Part shown: positions 1 through 7,536 of the stretch, piece after piece
Numbering within the stretch: position 1 is the stretch's first letter
How the letters are laid out: every line of letters starts with the position of its first letter
From: Dehalococcoidia bacterium UBA2160
GTDB lineage: Bacteria; Chloroflexota; Dehalococcoidia; Lucifugimonadales; UBA1123
Length of the DNA stretch: 32,422 bases
Direction of reading: 5' to 3'
NCBI GenBank assembly: GCA_002328865.1
Contig: DCWO01000070.1
Span: 1-32,422, forward strand
Notes under the pieces: model-generated
Seen by the model: the letters and a program-made list of their open reading frames with translations, nothing else
Told to the model about the DNA's origin: nothing
Database searches by the model: none
Program-made: the position numbers and the translations under genes

Positions 1-31
1 CCAGATGCTTCGCCTGCGGTCTCAGCATGAC
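1..31 (-). repeat. Dispersed repeat, family A, inverted copy
   Basis: Read on the minus strand this begins GTCATGCTGAGACC and ends GCAGGCGAAGCATCTGG. The same pattern recurs at 17031-17068, at 20218-20253 and, diverged and inverted, at 30371-30400, always between genes. It is probably a REP-like palindromic repeat. The copy may extend beyond the window start. Confidence 0.7.
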
Positions 32-235
32 AGTTCGCAAACGACCGTTGCTGCCATATGCATTGTCCGCCGCGCGGACATAAGATTGCTCAGGGTGAGC
101 GGAGTATTGAGGGCGACGCGTGCGTGAGGGCGGCCCTTCGACGGGCTCAGGGCGAGCGGAATCAGGGTGGAGGTTCGTGGCCCTTCAACAACTCCCGATC
201 TCGATGCGTCGGGACCCAGGGCGAACGATTTGGCG
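32..235. other. Intergenic, repeat-rich, no gene seen
   Basis: No convincing coding frame was found in either strand. The stretch carries one clear family-B repeat (134-159) and two decayed relatives around 88-104 and 181-228 sharing the CAGGGCGAACG or CAGGGTGAGCG core. It looks like accumulated repeat copies downstream of the minus-strand small gene. Confidence 0.5.
134..159 (+). repeat. Dispersed repeat, family B
   Basis: The copy starts CCCTTCGACGGGCTCAGG and ends GCGAGCGG. Related copies are at 3470-3495 (direct), 3570-3595 (inverted) and a truncated one at 30270-30284. It is an intergenic short repeat, not coding. Confidence 0.7.
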
Positions 236-415
236 CTAGCCGGTCGGGGTGGGCAGAGCGCGGCGGATCATGGATAGGCTGCCGGCGCCTGCCATGAACA
301 GGGCCGCGGGCGCGACTATGGCGAAGACGACCTCGGAGTCCGCGAGCACCAGGGTGCCCCCGGTTACGAAGACGGTCAGCGTGAATGCTCTGAGCAGCAT
401 TTTGGACAAGTGCAT
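236..415 (-). CDS. Small hydrophobic membrane protein (59 aa)
   Basis: I do not recognise a family. The frame opens with ATG at 415 and closes with TAG at 236-238. The peptide starts MHLSKMLLRAF and has two hydrophobic stretches, roughly residues 5-25 and 29-51, separated by a short acidic turn (ADSEV). It ends in a basic tail (IRRALPTPTG). This suggests a hairpin of two membrane helices, or a signal peptide plus one helix. Support that it is real comes from a good promoter 31 nt upstream (446-474) and from the upstream in-frame stop at 449-451, which fixes the start. The ribosome binding site is weak (AGG seven bases before the ATG). A GTG-started 85-aa frame overlaps it in another register but is Arg/His-rich and unlikely. 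Confidence 0.55.
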   Translation of the reverse strand: MHLSKMLLRAFTLTVFVTGGTLVLADSEVVFAIVAPAALFMAGAGSLSMIRRALPTPTG

Positions 416-445
416 GCACCTATGTCGTCGTTGGTGTCTACACCC

Positions 446-474
446 ATTCTAGTGCCTGCCCGAGCTTCAGTCAA
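446..474 (-). promoter_or_regulatory. Sigma-70 promoter for the small membrane protein
   Basis: Reading the minus strand, a -35 box TTGACT (469-474) is followed by a 17-nt spacer and a -10 box TAGAAT (446-451). Transcription would start near 439, giving a leader of about 23 nt. The -35 box lies just past the stop codon of the Lin0512 gene upstream. Confidence 0.65.
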
Positions 475-822
475 TCAATCGACGTCCAGTTTTACGATGA
501 CCGCGGCGTTGGCCATGATCGTCCAGTCGCCGGAGCCTTCTCGGCCCTCGACCGCCATCCCCCCCTGAACGACACGCAACGTCGGGCCGCCGTAGGGAAG
601 CGCTGACAGCACCACCTGATGATCTACCTGGTCGGGCTCAGGAACGGCGACGGTGACCTCGACCACCATGCTCTCGGCCGTCTCCTGATCAAAAAGCCCC
701 ACGAACAGGATGCTGCCGTGGTGGATTGCGTCCCAGACGGCCCTTTGGGCAGCTTCGGTGTGGCTCCGACCGTGTAGGGATACTCCGGTCCCGAGCTCCA
801 ATATGGCGGGTTTGAGAGGCAT
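475..822 (-). CDS. Lin0512 family protein
   Basis: The 115-aa product matches my recollection of the Lin0512 family of small conserved proteins of unknown function. It opens with an I(L)ELGTGVSLHGR segment (residues 7-19), has a central EVTVAVPEPDQVD segment followed by LPYGG, and a C-terminal ANAAVIVKLD strand. Its length is normal for the family and no membrane segment or signal peptide is visible. The ATG at 822 is supported by an AAGGAAG ribosome site (about 831-837 on the plus strand). It stands alone, divergent from the tRNA-Gly gene, and the next gene downstream has its own promoter. No function can be assigned from sequence. Confidence 0.8.
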   Translation of the reverse strand: MPLKPAILELGTGVSLHGRSHTEAAQRAVWDAIHHGSILFVGLFDQETAESMVVEVTVAVPEPDQVDHQVVLSALPYGGPTLRVVQGGMAVEGREGSGDWTIMANAAVIVKLDVD

Positions 823-854
823 GTCCGACTTCCTTTCGATAGGCGGTTCAGTTG

Positions 855-883
855 TTGTGCAATCATCCCAGAATTGCTAGAAT
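855..883 (+). promoter_or_regulatory. Promoter for tRNA-Gly (and possibly the kinase operon)
   Basis: The -35 box TTGTGC (855-860), a 17-nt spacer and the -10 box TAGAAT (878-883) predict a start near 890, about 50 nt before the mature tRNA. No other promoter of similar quality is visible before the sensor kinase start at 1069. Confidence 0.6.
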
Positions 884-939
884 CCGCGCAAGAGCAGATC
901 GGGCTGTAGACAGCCTGGCCACATCACGGGAATGCGTTG

Positions 940-1014
940 GCGGGTGTAACTCAGGGGTAGAGTATCTGCTTCCCAAGCAGAATGTCGTGGGTTCGAATCC
1001 CATCACCCGCTCCA
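940..1014 (+). tRNA. tRNA-Gly (anticodon CCC)
   Basis: A full cloverleaf can be drawn by hand. The acceptor stem pairs 940-946 (GCGGGTG) with 1004-1010 (CACCCGC). The D stem is ACTC/GAGT (949-952 with 960-963). The anticodon stem is TCTGC/GCAGA (965-969 with 977-981) around loop TTCCCAA, so the anticodon CCC is at 972-974. The T arm carries TTCGAAT. The discriminator T and the CCA end (1012-1014) are encoded. This tRNA reads GGG glycine codons. Confidence 0.95.
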
Positions 1015-1027
1015 ATCAAAGCGTCCG

Positions 1028-1043
1028 CCCCGACGGGTCGGGG
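1028..1043 (+). other. GC-rich hairpin between tRNA-Gly and sensor kinase
   Basis: CCCCGAC (1028-1034) pairs perfectly with GTCGGGG (1037-1043) across a GG turn; folding as a 6-bp stem with a CGGG tetraloop is more realistic. No U-tract follows, so it is more likely a processing or attenuation structure than a strong intrinsic terminator. It ends 25 nt before the kinase start codon. Confidence 0.45.
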
Positions 1044-1068
1044 AGTCCGATGCGGAGGCGCGCAGAGA

Positions 1069-2724
1069 ATGGCTTCCAGTCGAACCCCCTGGGCGTTGTG
1101 GCTTCGAGCCTCCCAGTCAACCCTCGCCAACCCGGTAGGCTTCCTATATTTGTTCCGCTGGCTCACGCTTGTCCTGGCCGTGTTTCTGGTGGCCAACGGG
1201 TCCGCGCGAGAGATCAACCTCCGATACGAGCCTGCACTGCTCTTGTACGCGTTCGCTCATCTCGCGGCAGGCACCGCCTACTCGGTGAGGATCTACCCCA
1301 TGATGAGGTCGCCTCGCGGCACTCCGATGGGCACGCCCTCGGTCGAGCTCATCGCTGTCGGTGTGGCCGACATGGCTGGCAGCCTCGCGTTGATCTACTT
1401 CAGCGGCGGCTGGGGGAGCCCGTTCTGGCACTTCGCCGTCACCTCGATCATGGTTCCGAGTTTCCTGCTCGGCTCGTTCCGCTCCCTGATCACCGTCTCG
1501 GGTTTCGCCGCGGGTTACGCGGTGGTCGTGGGCTTGGGCGGCAACGGATTCGACGCGGCTTTGGCTGAAGGACAGAGATCGTTTTTCTTCGGCAACATCA
1601 CCACCGCGTATCTGATCGCGATCGTCGTTGCCTACATCGGCGCGCTTTTCAGGACGCTGCAAGATCAGAGGGCCAGGACAAGGATGGCTCTTGACGACAT
1701 GGAGGTCTTGTTCAGGGTGGCCGAGGCCGTCGTGCAAGGCGGATCCGAGAGTATTGCCCTCACCGCCGCGGTCGCCCAGACGGCCCGTGATATGACGAAC
1801 ATCACCAATCTGTCGATCCTGCTGAAGGATGACGCCAACGAGCTGTCGGTGGCGTCCTCGACGACCGGCTTGGAGCACCTGTCGATCTCCTTGGCCGGCG
1901 ATGCGGCAACATCTCGACAAACGAAGACCGAGTCCACCAGCGACGCGACCGGCTACGCTGTCCCGCTAATGGCCGAGGGCGAGGTCCTGGGTGTGCTGCT
2001 GGCGAGCGTGCCGAGATCCGGTGACCGAGGAGCGTCGTCCGCCCAGCTCGTCGAAACCGTTGCCCGGCAGGTTGCCATCGGCATCCACAACGCATCGCTG
2101 GCAAGGCAGAGAACCGACCTGGCCGCGCAGGAGGAGAGGGCGCGAATCGCTCGGGAGATACATGACGGCATCGCGCAGGCCATCTTCATGCTGAGCCTCC
2201 AACTGGAGACCTCGGCCGAGCTCGCCGACCGTAAGGCTGAAGGGCTGCCGGACCGGCTTCGTCAGATGGTGGCGCTGTCGAAGGAGACCCTCCTCGAGGT
2301 CCGCCACTACATCTTCGACCTCAAACCGTACCTTGCCGGCCAAAAAGGTGTCGGCGAGATGCTTTCGAACCAGGTCAACGAGTTCACACGCGTGTCGGGA
2401 CTCGATGCGGCGGTCGAGTTGGCGGGCGAAGAGCGGCCGGTCTCGGTGTCGGCGGCAACCTGCTTGTACCGCGTGACGCAGGAGGTGCTGGCCAACGCCC
2501 TCAAGCACTCGGGCGCCCAGCACGTGAAAGTCACGCTCCGGTTCGCGGAGGGTCGTGTCGGCTTGGACGTCGTCGACGACGGCTGCGGATTCGAAGTCGA
2601 CGCGGCGACTCTTGGCCACGGCATCGGCAACATCAATTCGCGCGTCGCCGAACTCGGCGGTAAAGTGGACCTCCACTCTACGCCGGGACAGGGCACCCGA
2701 GTGCTCGTCGATCTACCTGCCTAG
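1069..2724 (+). CDS. Membrane sensor histidine kinase (NarL-partner type, HisKA_3)
   Basis: This 551-aa protein should autophosphorylate on histidine and pass the phosphate to the regulator encoded next. The N-terminal half has five or six hydrophobic segments (about residues 23-43, 55-76, 93-113, 119-136, 139-158 and 176-196), acting as a membrane sensor. A GAF-like region follows (about 212-350). The dimerisation segment RIAREIHDGIAQ places the phospho-acceptor at H365, with DG next to it as usual for HisKA_3. The ATPase domain shows N476 in the N box (ANALKHSG) and DDGCGF at 503-508, then GHGIGNI. ATG 1069 was chosen because it has GGAGG ten bases upstream; longer frames would run back into the tRNA. 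It lies 18 nt before the response regulator. The ligand is unknown. Confidence 0.88.
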   Translation: MASSRTPWALWLRASQSTLANPVGFLYLFRWLTLVLAVFLVANGSAREINLRYEPALLLYAFAHLAAGTAYSVRIYPMMRSPRGTPMGTPSVELIAVGVADMAGSLALIYFSGGWGSPFWHFAVTSIMVPSFLLGSFRSLITVSGFAAGYAVVVGLGGNGFDAALAEGQRSFFFGNITTAYLIAIVVAYIGALFRTLQDQRARTRMALDDMEVLFRVAEAVVQGGSESIALTAAVAQTARDMTNITNLSILLKDDANELSVASSTTGLEHLSISLAGDAATSRQTKTESTSDATGYAVPLMAEGEVLGVLLASVPRSGDRGASSAQLVETVARQVAIGIHNASLARQRTDLAAQEERARIAREIHDGIAQAIFMLSLQLETSAELADRKAEGLPDRLRQMVALSKETLLEVRHYIFDLKPYLAGQKGVGEMLSNQVNEFTRVSGLDAAVELAGEERPVSVSAATCLYRVTQEVLANALKHSGAQHVKVTLRFAEGRVGLDVVDDGCGFEVDAATLGHGIGNINSRVAELGGKVDLHSTPGQGTRVLVDLPA

Positions 2725-2742
2725 ACAACAAGAAAGGCCGCG

Positions 2743-3426
2743 ATGGCCGGAGAGGGCCAGCTCATGGCAACGAACAAGATAAGACTGATGGTCGTCGACG
2801 ATCACGAGGTGGTGCGAACCGGGCTTCGCGCGATACTCGAGCCGGAGGACGACATCGAAGTGGTCGCCGAAGCGCCGTCCGCGGTGGAAGCCGCGCGCCA
2901 GGCCGATGCGCACCAACCGAACGTGGTCCTGATGGACGTTCGGATGGAAGGCATGAACGGAATCGAGGCGTGCAGGATCATCAAGAACTCCCACCCGGAT
3001 ATGGCCGTGCTGATGCTGACGTCGTTCAGCGAAGAAGAGGCCGTGACCTCTGCTATCATGGCGGGCGCGTCAGGCTTTCTGCTCAAGAACGTCGGGAGGG
3101 CCGAGTTGCTGAAAGCCATCCGCGCCGTGGGCGCCGGCCAGAGCCTCTTGGACCCGGCGGTGACGCGATCCGTGATCGACCGCTACGCGAAGCTCCTGGA
3201 GTCGGAGCGCGACCGTGCCGTCGACGCCATCTCCGACCGGGAACGAGAAGTGATCACCCTGGTCGCGCAGGGGATGACGAATCGGCAGATCGCCGAACAG
3301 TTGGTCATCAGCGAAAACACGGCGCGCAACCACGTGAGCCGCATCCTGGAGAAGCTGAACCTGACACGACGAAGCGAGGCCGCCGTATTCGCGGCCCAGC
3401 ACGGCCTGCTGCCGGAGGACGGGTGA
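2743..3426 (+). CDS. Response regulator, NarL/LuxR family
   Basis: This 227-aa transcription factor is the cognate partner of the kinase just upstream. The receiver domain (about residues 12-130) has the acidic pair D19-D20, the phosphorylation site D65 in VVLMDVRM, T93 and K115 in FLLKN. A linker leads to a LuxR-type helix-turn-helix (about 158-222) with DREREVITLVAQG and NRQIAEQLVISENTARNHVSRI, a well conserved DNA-binding fold. Two starts are possible: ATG 2743 (AAAGG six bases upstream) and ATG 2764 (GGAGAGG upstream), which removes seven residues and gives the more typical N-terminus. Target genes cannot be read from the sequence. Confidence 0.9.
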   Translation: MAGEGQLMATNKIRLMVVDDHEVVRTGLRAILEPEDDIEVVAEAPSAVEAARQADAHQPNVVLMDVRMEGMNGIEACRIIKNSHPDMAVLMLTSFSEEEAVTSAIMAGASGFLLKNVGRAELLKAIRAVGAGQSLLDPAVTRSVIDRYAKLLESERDRAVDAISDREREVITLVAQGMTNRQIAEQLVISENTARNHVSRILEKLNLTRRSEAAVFAAQHGLLPEDG

Positions 3427-3469
3427 TCGCCGACTGCCAAGAGAGCATCGGAACTCGCGCTCGGACGGG

Positions 3470-3595
3470 TCCTTCGACAAGCTCAGGACGAACGGGATTG
3501 GGGTCACGATCAGATTTGGAAACCCCACAATATCCAGTTCGTGTCTCGATACTCCGGATGCAGAATACTCCGTTCGTGGTGAGCTTGTCGAACCA
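3470..3595. repeat. Inverted pair of family-B repeats in intergenic region
   Basis: The 210-nt gap between the response regulator and the hydantoinase gene holds a direct copy at 3470-3495 (TCCTTCGACAAGCTCAGG then ACGAACGG) and an inverted copy at 3570-3595 (CCGTTCGTGG then GAGCTTGTCGAACCA). Together they form an imperfect stem of about 25 bp with a 74-nt loop. Such a structure could limit transcription from the two-component operon into the downstream gene. Confidence 0.7.
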
Positions 3596-3636
3596 CACCG
3601 ATCAACAACATTCGAAGTGCAATATGAGGAGCGAAA

Positions 3637-6600
3637 TTGAGAAGAATCGGAATTGACGTAGGCGGCACTTTCACTGACTTGGTCGTCGCACAAGACGACC
3701 GACCCCTTCAGTTTTTCAAAACCCACTCGACACCCTCGGACCCTTCCCTCGGCGTTCTCCAAGGACTGACCGACGTCGCCGACGACTCCGGCCTTTCGGT
3801 CACCGACCTACTGTCGGACGTCGAGTTGATCGTCCACGGAACGACCGTCGCCACCAACACGCTGATCGAGCGCAAAGGCGCGAAGGTCGGGTTGGTAACC
3901 ACCGATGGCTTTCGGGACCTGCTGGAGATGAGAGAGGGACTCAAGGAAGATCGCTACAACCTCCGCATGCAGCCCGTCGAACCGCTCGTGCCGCGCTACC
4001 TGCGTGTCGGCGTCCCGGAGAGGGTCCGCTGGGACGGGCAGGTGCACACGCCGATCGACGTCGAGCGCCTCACCGCCGAGCTCGAGAGCCTCAAAGCCGA
4101 AGGCGTCGACTCTCTGGCGGTCTGCTTCCTGTTCTCGTTCATGAACCCGGACCACGAGCTGGCGGCGGAACGCGAGATACGCCGCATCTTCCCCGATGCG
4201 TTCGTTTCGCTGTCGCACCAGGTGCTGCCGCAGATCAAGGAGTTCGACCGCCTCAGCACCACGACGCTCAACGCGTACGTCGGACCGGCTCTGGGCAGTT
4301 ACCTCTCGCGTCTCCGCTCCAGGCTCGGCGAGCAGGGCGCCGGATCGAAAGTGCTGGTCATACAGTCCAACGGCGGGACCGCGCCCATCGCCGACTCGGT
4401 CTCGTTCGCGGTGCGATCGATCCTGTCGGGACCGGCCGGCGGGGCGAAAGGCGCTGCCCACTCCGCAGTCGCTTCCGGCGAACGAAACGTCATCGCCCTC
4501 GACATGGGCGGCACTAGCACCGACATCTCGATAATCGAAGACGGCAAGCCCCACATCGCCGGCGACAAGTTCGAGGCAGGCTGGAAGATCGCCGTGCCGA
4601 CAATCGACATCCACACGCTCGGGGCGGGCGGCGGCTCCATCGCGCGCATCGACCTCGGCGGCATCCTCAAAGTCGGGCCAGAAAGCGCGGGGGCCGATCC
4701 CGGCCCCGCATGCTACGGTCTCGGCGGCGAAGAACCGACTGTCACCGACGCGGCGCTGGTCCTCGGCTGGCTCGACGGCAGCACCTTCCTCGGCGGCCGC
4801 GTAGCCCTCGACGTCAGCCAGGCAGAGCAAGCGATCCAGAACCGCATCGCCGGTCCGCTGGGCATTACCGTCACCGAGGCGGCCACCGGCATCCTGCGAG
4901 TGGTCTCCAACTCCATCGCCGAAGGAATCAGACTGGCGTCAGTTCGCAAGGGTCTCGACCCTCGGGAATTCTCGCTGGTCGCGTTCGGCGGCGCGGCGGG
5001 ATTCGTGGCGGGCAGAGTGGCCAAGGACATCGGGATAAGGAAGGTGCTGGCGCCACAGGCCGCGCCCGTGCTCTCGGCCTACGGAATGCTGGCTTCCGAT
5101 CTCCAATACGACTACTCGAGGTCGTACCCCGCGGGGCTCGACGACCTCGGTCTGGAGACGGCACGCACGCTGCTACGAGACATGGAAGCGGACGGCCGAA
5201 GACGGTTGGCGGGCAACTCGATAGCTCCGGGGCAGGTGCGCGTCGAGTTCAGCGCCGACATGCGGTACCTCGATCAGATATACGAGGTGACGGTCCCTGT
5301 CCCGAACCTGGACCTGCCCGGCCGCGAGCTCAAGACGGCGTGGGCGGAAAGCTTCCACCAGCGGTTCGAAGAACTGTACTCATACAAGCAAACCGATCAG
5401 GAGATCAGGCTCGTGACGCTGAGGGCCGCGGTCATCGGGACACTGCCCAACCTTCCAGAATCGGCGCCTGACGCTCAGGCTTCTGAAGACGGAGGCGGTG
5501 CACGCACTCGAAGAGCGCACATCGAAGGATGGGAAGATGTTGGGCTGTTCGACGCGTCGCTTCTTCCAGCGGGGTTGCGCGTGGCAGGTCCGGCGATCGT
5601 CGAGTCCCAGTTCAACACCGTGGTGGTCGGTCGCGGCGAGGACGTCAGTGTCGACGGTCATGGAACCCTCGTCATGAACGTTGCCGCGGACGAAGACGAA
5701 ACGATTGCGGAGCTCATGGCGTCGCCGACCGATCCTGTCACACTCGCGGTCGTCGGAAACCGGCTGGAATCCATAGCCATCGAGATGATGGACGTCATGC
5801 TTCGGACCTCGATGTCCCAGATACTCAACTCAAGCCGGGACTTCTCGACTGCTGTTTTGGACAAAGAGTGCAGGCTCGTCGCCCAAGGGGAGGGCATCCC
5901 GGTTCACGTCAGCGCGCTGCCCATAGCCGCGATGGCCGTTGCAGATCGCTTCGGCGACGATATCCATCCGGGCGACATGTTCGCGCTCAATGACCCTTAC
6001 GCCGGCGGCAGCCACCTTCCGGACGTCACGATAATCAAGCCCGTGCACCAGGACGGGGAGCTGTTGTTCTACACGGTGAACCGGGCGCACCACAGCGATA
6101 TCGGCGGGGCCACTCACGGGGGATACAACCCGGCGGCCTCCGAGATCTTCCAAGAAGGGTTGCGGATCCCACCGGTGCGCATCCACGATCGAGGCGCGCC
6201 CCGAGACGACCTCATGGACATGATGGCGGCCAACGTCCGGCACCCGGAGAACTTCCTCGGCGACCTGAACGCCCAGATCGGCTCGGTGTCGACAGCCGAG
6301 CGTCGAATCCGCGAGTTGCTCGACCACTACGGCCCCGGTCCGTTGGTGGCGGTGATCGAAGGCATACTGGCCGCGACCGAGCGTCAGGTGCGCGGCTTCA
6401 TCTCGGAGTGGCCCGACGGCGTGTATCGGGGCGAATCGATGGTCGACGACGACGGCTTCGACGCCAAGCTGGTCCCGATCAGGGCGGAAGTGACTATCAA
6501 AGGCGACTCGATGACCATCGACCTTAGCGAGTCCAGCCCGCAGGTCACGGGGTTCATCAACAGCGCCTACGCCAACACCCGTTCGATCGCCCACGCGGCG

Positions 6601-7377
6601 ATCATGTACATGGCCCCGTACGACATGCCCAAAAACGAAGGGTCGATGGGACCGGTCACCGTCATTGCACCCAAGGGCCTGGTCGTGAACGCGCTGCCTC
6701 CCGCGCCGGTCTGCATGAGCACGAACCACTGCGCCGAGGAGATAGTAGAGGCCGTCTTCAAGGCGCTCGCCCCAGCGGTTCCAGATGCAATCAACGCCGG
6801 GTTCTCCCGACGTCTCCGATACGCGATCTACGGCCGCGACCCCAGGACGGATCGAGAGTTCATCTGGCACTTCTTCATGGCCCGCGGCGGCGGAGGCGCG
6901 TCGCGTGGCTACGACGGCTGGCCCAACGTCGGCGAGGTCAACGTGGCGGGCGGCATCCGTTCCCCGAGCGTGGAGGTCACCGAAGAGCGGTTCCCGTTGT
7001 TCGTGGTTAAACACGAGCTCCGACCCGACTCGGCGGGCGCAGGCCAGTGGCGAGGCGGGCTCGGCGCGGTCTGCGAGATCATCTACGAGGGCACGGACGG
7101 CGCCGCAATGAACACCGCGGGAGACGGCATCGTGGTCCCGCCCTTCGGTCTCTTCGGCGCCGACGCCGGCATGCCCCATCGGTACAGCCTGGTCAAAAAC
7201 GGATCGGAGCGACAACTCGGCTCCAAGGAGACCGGCATCGTCCTGGACCCCGGAGACCGCATCATCGCGCTGTCCTCCGGAGGAGGCGGCTACGGCGACC
7301 CGGCCGATAGGGCCAAGGAGTCAACGAACTGGGATACGATCAACGGATACATGACGAATGGGGATAGCTCGACCTGA
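3637..7377 (+). CDS. Hydantoinase/5-oxoprolinase, fused HyuA-HyuB
   Basis: This 1246-aa protein joins the two subunits of ATP-dependent hydantoinase/oxoprolinase-type enzymes, which hydrolyse cyclic amides (hydantoins, 5-oxoproline) or carboxylate ketones. The HyuA part (about 1-690) opens with the actin-like nucleotide motif DVGGTFTDLV (7-16) and has GPAGGAKGA (about 265), DMGGTSTDIS (289-298) and TLGAGGGSIAR. The HyuB part (about 695-1240) starts at DPVTLAVVGNRLESIAIEMM and contains NDPYAGGSHLPD and a GGGGYGDP tail. The length resembles eukaryotic 5-oxoprolinase, which is also fused. The start is a TTG at 3637 with GAGGAG six bases upstream. The substrate cannot be told from sequence. It heads a plus-strand run of catabolic enzymes. 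Confidence 0.88.
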   Translation: MRRIGIDVGGTFTDLVVAQDDRPLQFFKTHSTPSDPSLGVLQGLTDVADDSGLSVTDLLSDVELIVHGTTVATNTLIERKGAKVGLVTTDGFRDLLEMREGLKEDRYNLRMQPVEPLVPRYLRVGVPERVRWDGQVHTPIDVERLTAELESLKAEGVDSLAVCFLFSFMNPDHELAAEREIRRIFPDAFVSLSHQVLPQIKEFDRLSTTTLNAYVGPALGSYLSRLRSRLGEQGAGSKVLVIQSNGGTAPIADSVSFAVRSILSGPAGGAKGAAHSAVASGERNVIALDMGGTSTDISIIEDGKPHIAGDKFEAGWKIAVPTIDIHTLGAGGGSIARIDLGGILKVGPESAGADPGPACYGLGGEEPTVTDAALVLGWLDGSTFLGGRVALDVSQAEQAIQNRIAGPLGITVTEAATGILRVVSNSIAEGIRLASVRKGLDPREFSLVAFGGAAGFVAGRVAKDIGIRKVLAPQAAPVLSAYGMLASDLQYDYSRSYPAGLDDLGLETARTLLRDMEADGRRRLAGNSIAPGQVRVEFSADMRYLDQIYEVTVPVPNLDLPGRELKTAWAESFHQRFEELYSYKQTDQEIRLVTLRAAVIGTLPNLPESAPDAQASEDGGGARTRRAHIEGWEDVGLFDASLLPAGLRVAGPAIVESQFNTVVVGRGEDVSVDGHGTLVMNVAADEDETIAELMASPTDPVTLAVVGNRLESIAIEMMDVMLRTSMSQILNSSRDFSTAVLDKECRLVAQGEGIPVHVSALPIAAMAVADRFGDDIHPGDMFALNDPYAGGSHLPDVTIIKPVHQDGELLFYTVNRAHHSDIGGATHGGYNPAASEIFQEGLRIPPVRIHDRGAPRDDLMDMMAANVRHPENFLGDLNAQIGSVSTAERRIRELLDHYGPGPLVAVIEGILAATERQVRGFISEWPDGVYRGESMVDDDGFDAKLVPIRAEVTIKGDSMTIDLSESSPQVTGFINSAYANTRSIAHAAIMYMAPYDMPKNEGSMGPVTVIAPKGLVVNALPPAPVCMSTNHCAEEIVEAVFKALAPAVPDAINAGFSRRLRYAIYGRDPRTDREFIWHFFMARGGGGASRGYDGWPNVGEVNVAGGIRSPSVEVTEERFPLFVVKHELRPDSAGAGQWRGGLGAVCEIIYEGTDGAAMNTAGDGIVVPPFGLFGADAGMPHRYSLVKNGSERQLGSKETGIVLDPGDRIIALSSGGGGYGDPADRAKESTNWDTINGYMTNGDSST

Positions 7378-7407
7378 GGGCAGAGGCCATCGGAGAGTAC
7401 AGAGAGC

Positions 7408-7514
7408 GGTGTTCTGGCCCTTCACGGCCAAACGGGGCGCCACAGGCTCGGCCTGAAGACCGAGGCCACCGGATTGAGTAGATAATGGTGCTCTGGCCGT
7501 TCACGGCCAAGCCG
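7408..7514 (+). repeat. Two near-identical hairpins in the leader of the esterase gene
   Basis: Copies at 7408-7435 and 7487-7514 share GGTG(T/C)TCTGGCC, then a C or G, then TTCACGGCCAA. Each folds into a TGGCC/GGCCA stem (7415-7419 with 7426-7430; 7494-7498 with 7505-7509) with a six-base loop. A third small stem, CTCGG/CCGAG, lies between them. They fill the 159-nt gap between the hydantoinase and the esterase. A partly matching copy is split at 20163-20360. Confidence 0.6.
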
Positions 7515-7536
7515 AACAACCAATGCGAGAGGCGAC

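Noticed and set aside
982..1068. N-terminal extension of the sensor kinase reading out of the tRNA
   Set aside because: It starts inside tRNA-Gly; the ATG at 1069 has its own GGAGG site and gives the natural membrane start.
7408..7514. CRISPR-like direct repeats
   Set aside because: There are only two units here, each an internal hairpin, with no regular spacer series and no cas genes in the window.
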